Assembly: GCA_032111745.1 (NCBI GenBank)
Contig: JAULUH010000550.1
Span: 1-33,678, forward strand
Source of the DNA: JAULUH01 sp032111745
GTDB lineage: Bacteria; Chloroflexota; Anaerolineae; JAAEKA01
Length of the DNA: 33,678 bases
Direction: 5' to 3'
The position numbers and the translations under genes were made by a program. Below the pieces are notes generated by a model. That model was given only the letters and a program-made list of their open reading frames with translations, had not been told where the DNA came from and made no database searches. Positions 32,158 to 33,678 of this stretch are shown one piece after another; the first letter of the stretch is position 1; every line of letters starts with the position of its first letter.

Positions 32158-33315
32158 ATGAACTACCTTGTACGGACCGATCTCAAGTCCCTGGACAGCC
32201 AGACAGTATCCATGCCGTTCTGCCATGGGGAAGTCCTGACCCAGACATTTGTCGGGCGCTGTCACCTCAGGCCTGCAGCTATCACACTGGTGGCAATGGT
32301 GGTGCTCAACCTCCCGATACTCGTCTTCGCCACCCTCTATGGGTTGTGGGACAACACGCCCGATCGGATTGGCCTGCTGCATCACTACAACTGGTGGATC
32401 TATCGGCTGACCTCGATTCCAGCTACTATCTTCTATTTCTTCTGGCTGCCCGATGGCATCACAAGCGTCCTCACCGGCCTCAAGGCCAATGGCGTGTTCA
32501 ACGCGCCGAATCAGCCGAGCCAGGATGATGCGCTAAAGCAGTATGTTGTCGAGTTCGATCGGGCCTATTCACGTAGACTATGGATCGTACTGAGCCTGAT
32601 CGCCGCCGCAGGCCTGGTCATGCTCATCCAAATTCCTGAGATCAGGGCAGTCAGAACCTGGCAGACGGCGCACCCCATCGTGTTCTGGACCACAGTGCTC
32701 ATGTGGGGGCTGATTTTCTTCCTGGGCACAATGAACGTGATTCGGATTATCTTAAGCATCGTCTGGTTCAATCGACTGTTTGATCGTTTCCACGTCGACG
32801 TCAAGGTGCTCCACCCGGATCGGGCCGGCGGGCTTTCGCCGCTGGGCGAGTTCAGCGTTAAGATCGGCTATGGGATCGCGATTTACGGCCTGGCCGCAGT
32901 GGTAGGCATTCTATCCGAGTCCTATTTGCGAACTACGCAGTTCACCGGGCCTGAGCTGTCGATCAGGTTTGTGCCACTGTTGGTGGCTTATCTGGTTCTG
33001 GCCCCAATTGCCTTCTTCCTGCCGATTGGGGCAGCCCGCTCGACTATGAGGAAGGCCAAACATGGATTCATCGTTCAGATCGCCGATCAGTTCGAGCTCG
33101 AGACGATTGCGATTCAGAGTTTGCTGGCTTCCAGTGCCGACGAGTTGAAACAGAAGCTCGAGAAGATCGAACAACTTACCAAGTTGTACGACATCGCCGC
33201 CAAGTTCCCGGTGTGGCCCTTCAACACAGAAAACCTGGTCAGGTTCCTGTCTGCGATCTCGTCACCTTTCGTCGTTGCCCTCATCTCGGTGTTGGTCACT
33301 GTCTTGAAACGCTGA
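32158..33315 (+). CDS. Polytopic membrane protein of unknown function
   Basis: A 385-residue inner-membrane protein with about six or seven TM helices: near 40-64, 80-98, 140-160, 173-204, 240-258, 273-295 and a last one at 365-383. A conserved-looking cytosolic segment H-P-D-R-A-G-G-L-S-P-L-G lies near 217-228, and a helical charged region follows the sixth TM. ATG at 32158 has GGAAGAG about 10 bp upstream; a GTG at 32128 is possible. It lies in the CODH/ACS run between the CBS gene and acsD but is not a known component. It is more AT-rich in codon use than cooS and acsB, so may be a later insertion. Confidence 0.7.
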   Translation: MNYLVRTDLKSLDSQTVSMPFCHGEVLTQTFVGRCHLRPAAITLVAMVVLNLPILVFATLYGLWDNTPDRIGLLHHYNWWIYRLTSIPATIFYFFWLPDGITSVLTGLKANGVFNAPNQPSQDDALKQYVVEFDRAYSRRLWIVLSLIAAAGLVMLIQIPEIRAVRTWQTAHPIVFWTTVLMWGLIFFLGTMNVIRIILSIVWFNRLFDRFHVDVKVLHPDRAGGLSPLGEFSVKIGYGIAIYGLAAVVGILSESYLRTTQFTGPELSIRFVPLLVAYLVLAPIAFFLPIGAARSTMRKAKHGFIVQIADQFELETIAIQSLLASSADELKQKLEKIEQLTKLYDIAAKFPVWPFNTENLVRFLSAISSPFVVALISVLVTVLKR

Positions 33316-33327
33316 CGTTCGGTGCGC

Positions 33328-33356
33328 ATCAGGTTCTGCGCGCCTCCTGATTTTCT
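33328..33356 (+). terminator. Weak terminator-like hairpin before acsD
   Basis: ATCAGG (33328-33333) pairs with CCTGAT (33346-33351), followed by TTTCTT. It may reduce read-through from the membrane protein gene into acsD. The stem is short. Confidence 0.3.
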
Positions 33357-33377
33357 TGAAAGGAGCACAGCATCCGC

Positions 33378-33678
33378 ATGGCTGTCACCATTCCCAAGAA
33401 CAAGTATGCCGGCAAGGTCCGCGAGGTTACCGTTGGTGCCACCAAGGCTGAGGGTGGCTCGCGGGCCAAGAGTGTCACCGTGGGTGGCGAGAGCACCCTG
33501 CCCTTCCTGTTGCACGAGGGTGCTATGCCCCATGCACCGGTGGTGGCGGTCGAGATCGCCGACCAGTGGCCGGTGGACTGGTCTCCGCTCTTGCGAGAGG
33601 CCTGGGGCGACGCGGTGGACGACGTGGCGGCCTGGGCCAAGGCGGCTGAGGCCAGCGGCGCGGGCTTATTGTTGCTGC
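33378..33678 (+). CDS. acsD: Corrinoid Fe-S protein small subunit / CODH-ACS delta subunit (5' part)
   Basis: The first 100 codons of an AcsD/CdhD-type protein, cut by the window end. The start M-A-V-T-I-P-K-N-K-Y and the segments V-T-V-G-A-T-K-A-E-G-G-S-R-A, V-G-G-E-S-T-L-P-F and H-E-G near 47 match the N-terminus of the family. The full protein (about 300 residues) would pair with AcsC to form the corrinoid protein that carries the methyl group to acetyl-CoA synthase. AAGGAG lies about 13 bp before the ATG, longer than usual. Further pathway genes (acsC, acsE and others) may follow outside the window. Confidence 0.85.
   Translation, partial: MAVTIPKNKYAGKVREVTVGATKAEGGSRAKSVTVGGESTLPFLLHEGAMPHAPVVAVEIADQWPVDWSPLLREAWGDAVDDVAAWAKAAEASGAGLLLL

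Overview
This is a high-GC bacterial window carrying most of a Wood-Ljungdahl carbonyl branch (CO dehydrogenase, acetyl-CoA synthase and the start of the corrinoid protein small subunit). The whole set fits an anaerobic Chloroflexota (Anaerolineae-like) metagenomic scaffold. Supporting points are META/PKD lipoproteins with Thr-Pro linkers, a secreted beta-propeller, a small membrane protein starting MCC, many short dispersed intergenic repeats and a 10-N scaffold gap. The lineage is inferred from gene content; no rRNA or marker gene is present.

Layout. 1-7.0 kb: a repeat-rich leader, two K+ channel genes, a divergent S-adenosylhomocysteine-hydrolase-like gene, a decayed HEAT-repeat locus on the minus strand, an Ala-rich protein with a small unknown neighbour, and an SDR oxidoreductase. 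7.1-13.3 kb (mostly minus): tRNA-Lys(TTT), a secreted propeller protein crossing the N gap, a phasin-like protein with a consensus promoter and a perfect palindrome near its predicted transcription start, and a surface-polysaccharide operon (GT2, two-TM protein, DegT aminotransferase). 13.5-18.8 kb (plus): a small membrane protein, a patatin lipase and a 1273-residue lipoprotein. 18.8-22.6 kb (minus): a glycolytic pfk-pyk operon whose phosphofructokinase is a eukaryote-type tandem fusion. 22.9-25.5 kb (plus): flavodoxin, a small membrane protein and two alpha/beta hydrolases.

25.6-33.7 kb (plus): the CODH/ACS locus. A PAS-LuxR regulator is followed by an inverted repeat and a long leader. Then come an HTH-HMA fusion protein, cooS, a heptamer-repeat hairpin, acsB, another hairpin repeat, a CBS-domain protein, a polytopic membrane protein and the start of acsD. 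The enzymes would reduce CO2 to CO and join it to a corrinoid-carried methyl group and CoA to give acetyl-CoA, or run in reverse. The flanking PAS-LuxR and HTH-HMA proteins are candidate sensors for redox state or metal/CO supply.

The most unusual items are the HTH-HMA protein beside CODH, the eukaryote-like PFK, the SAHH-like protein lacking most catalytic residues, and the hairpin repeats placed inside the CODH/ACS gene run. Many genes have recognisable TTGNNN-N16/18-TAnnnT promoters, so housekeeping-sigma promoters can be read directly. All functions are inferred from sequence motifs; nothing was searched or computed.
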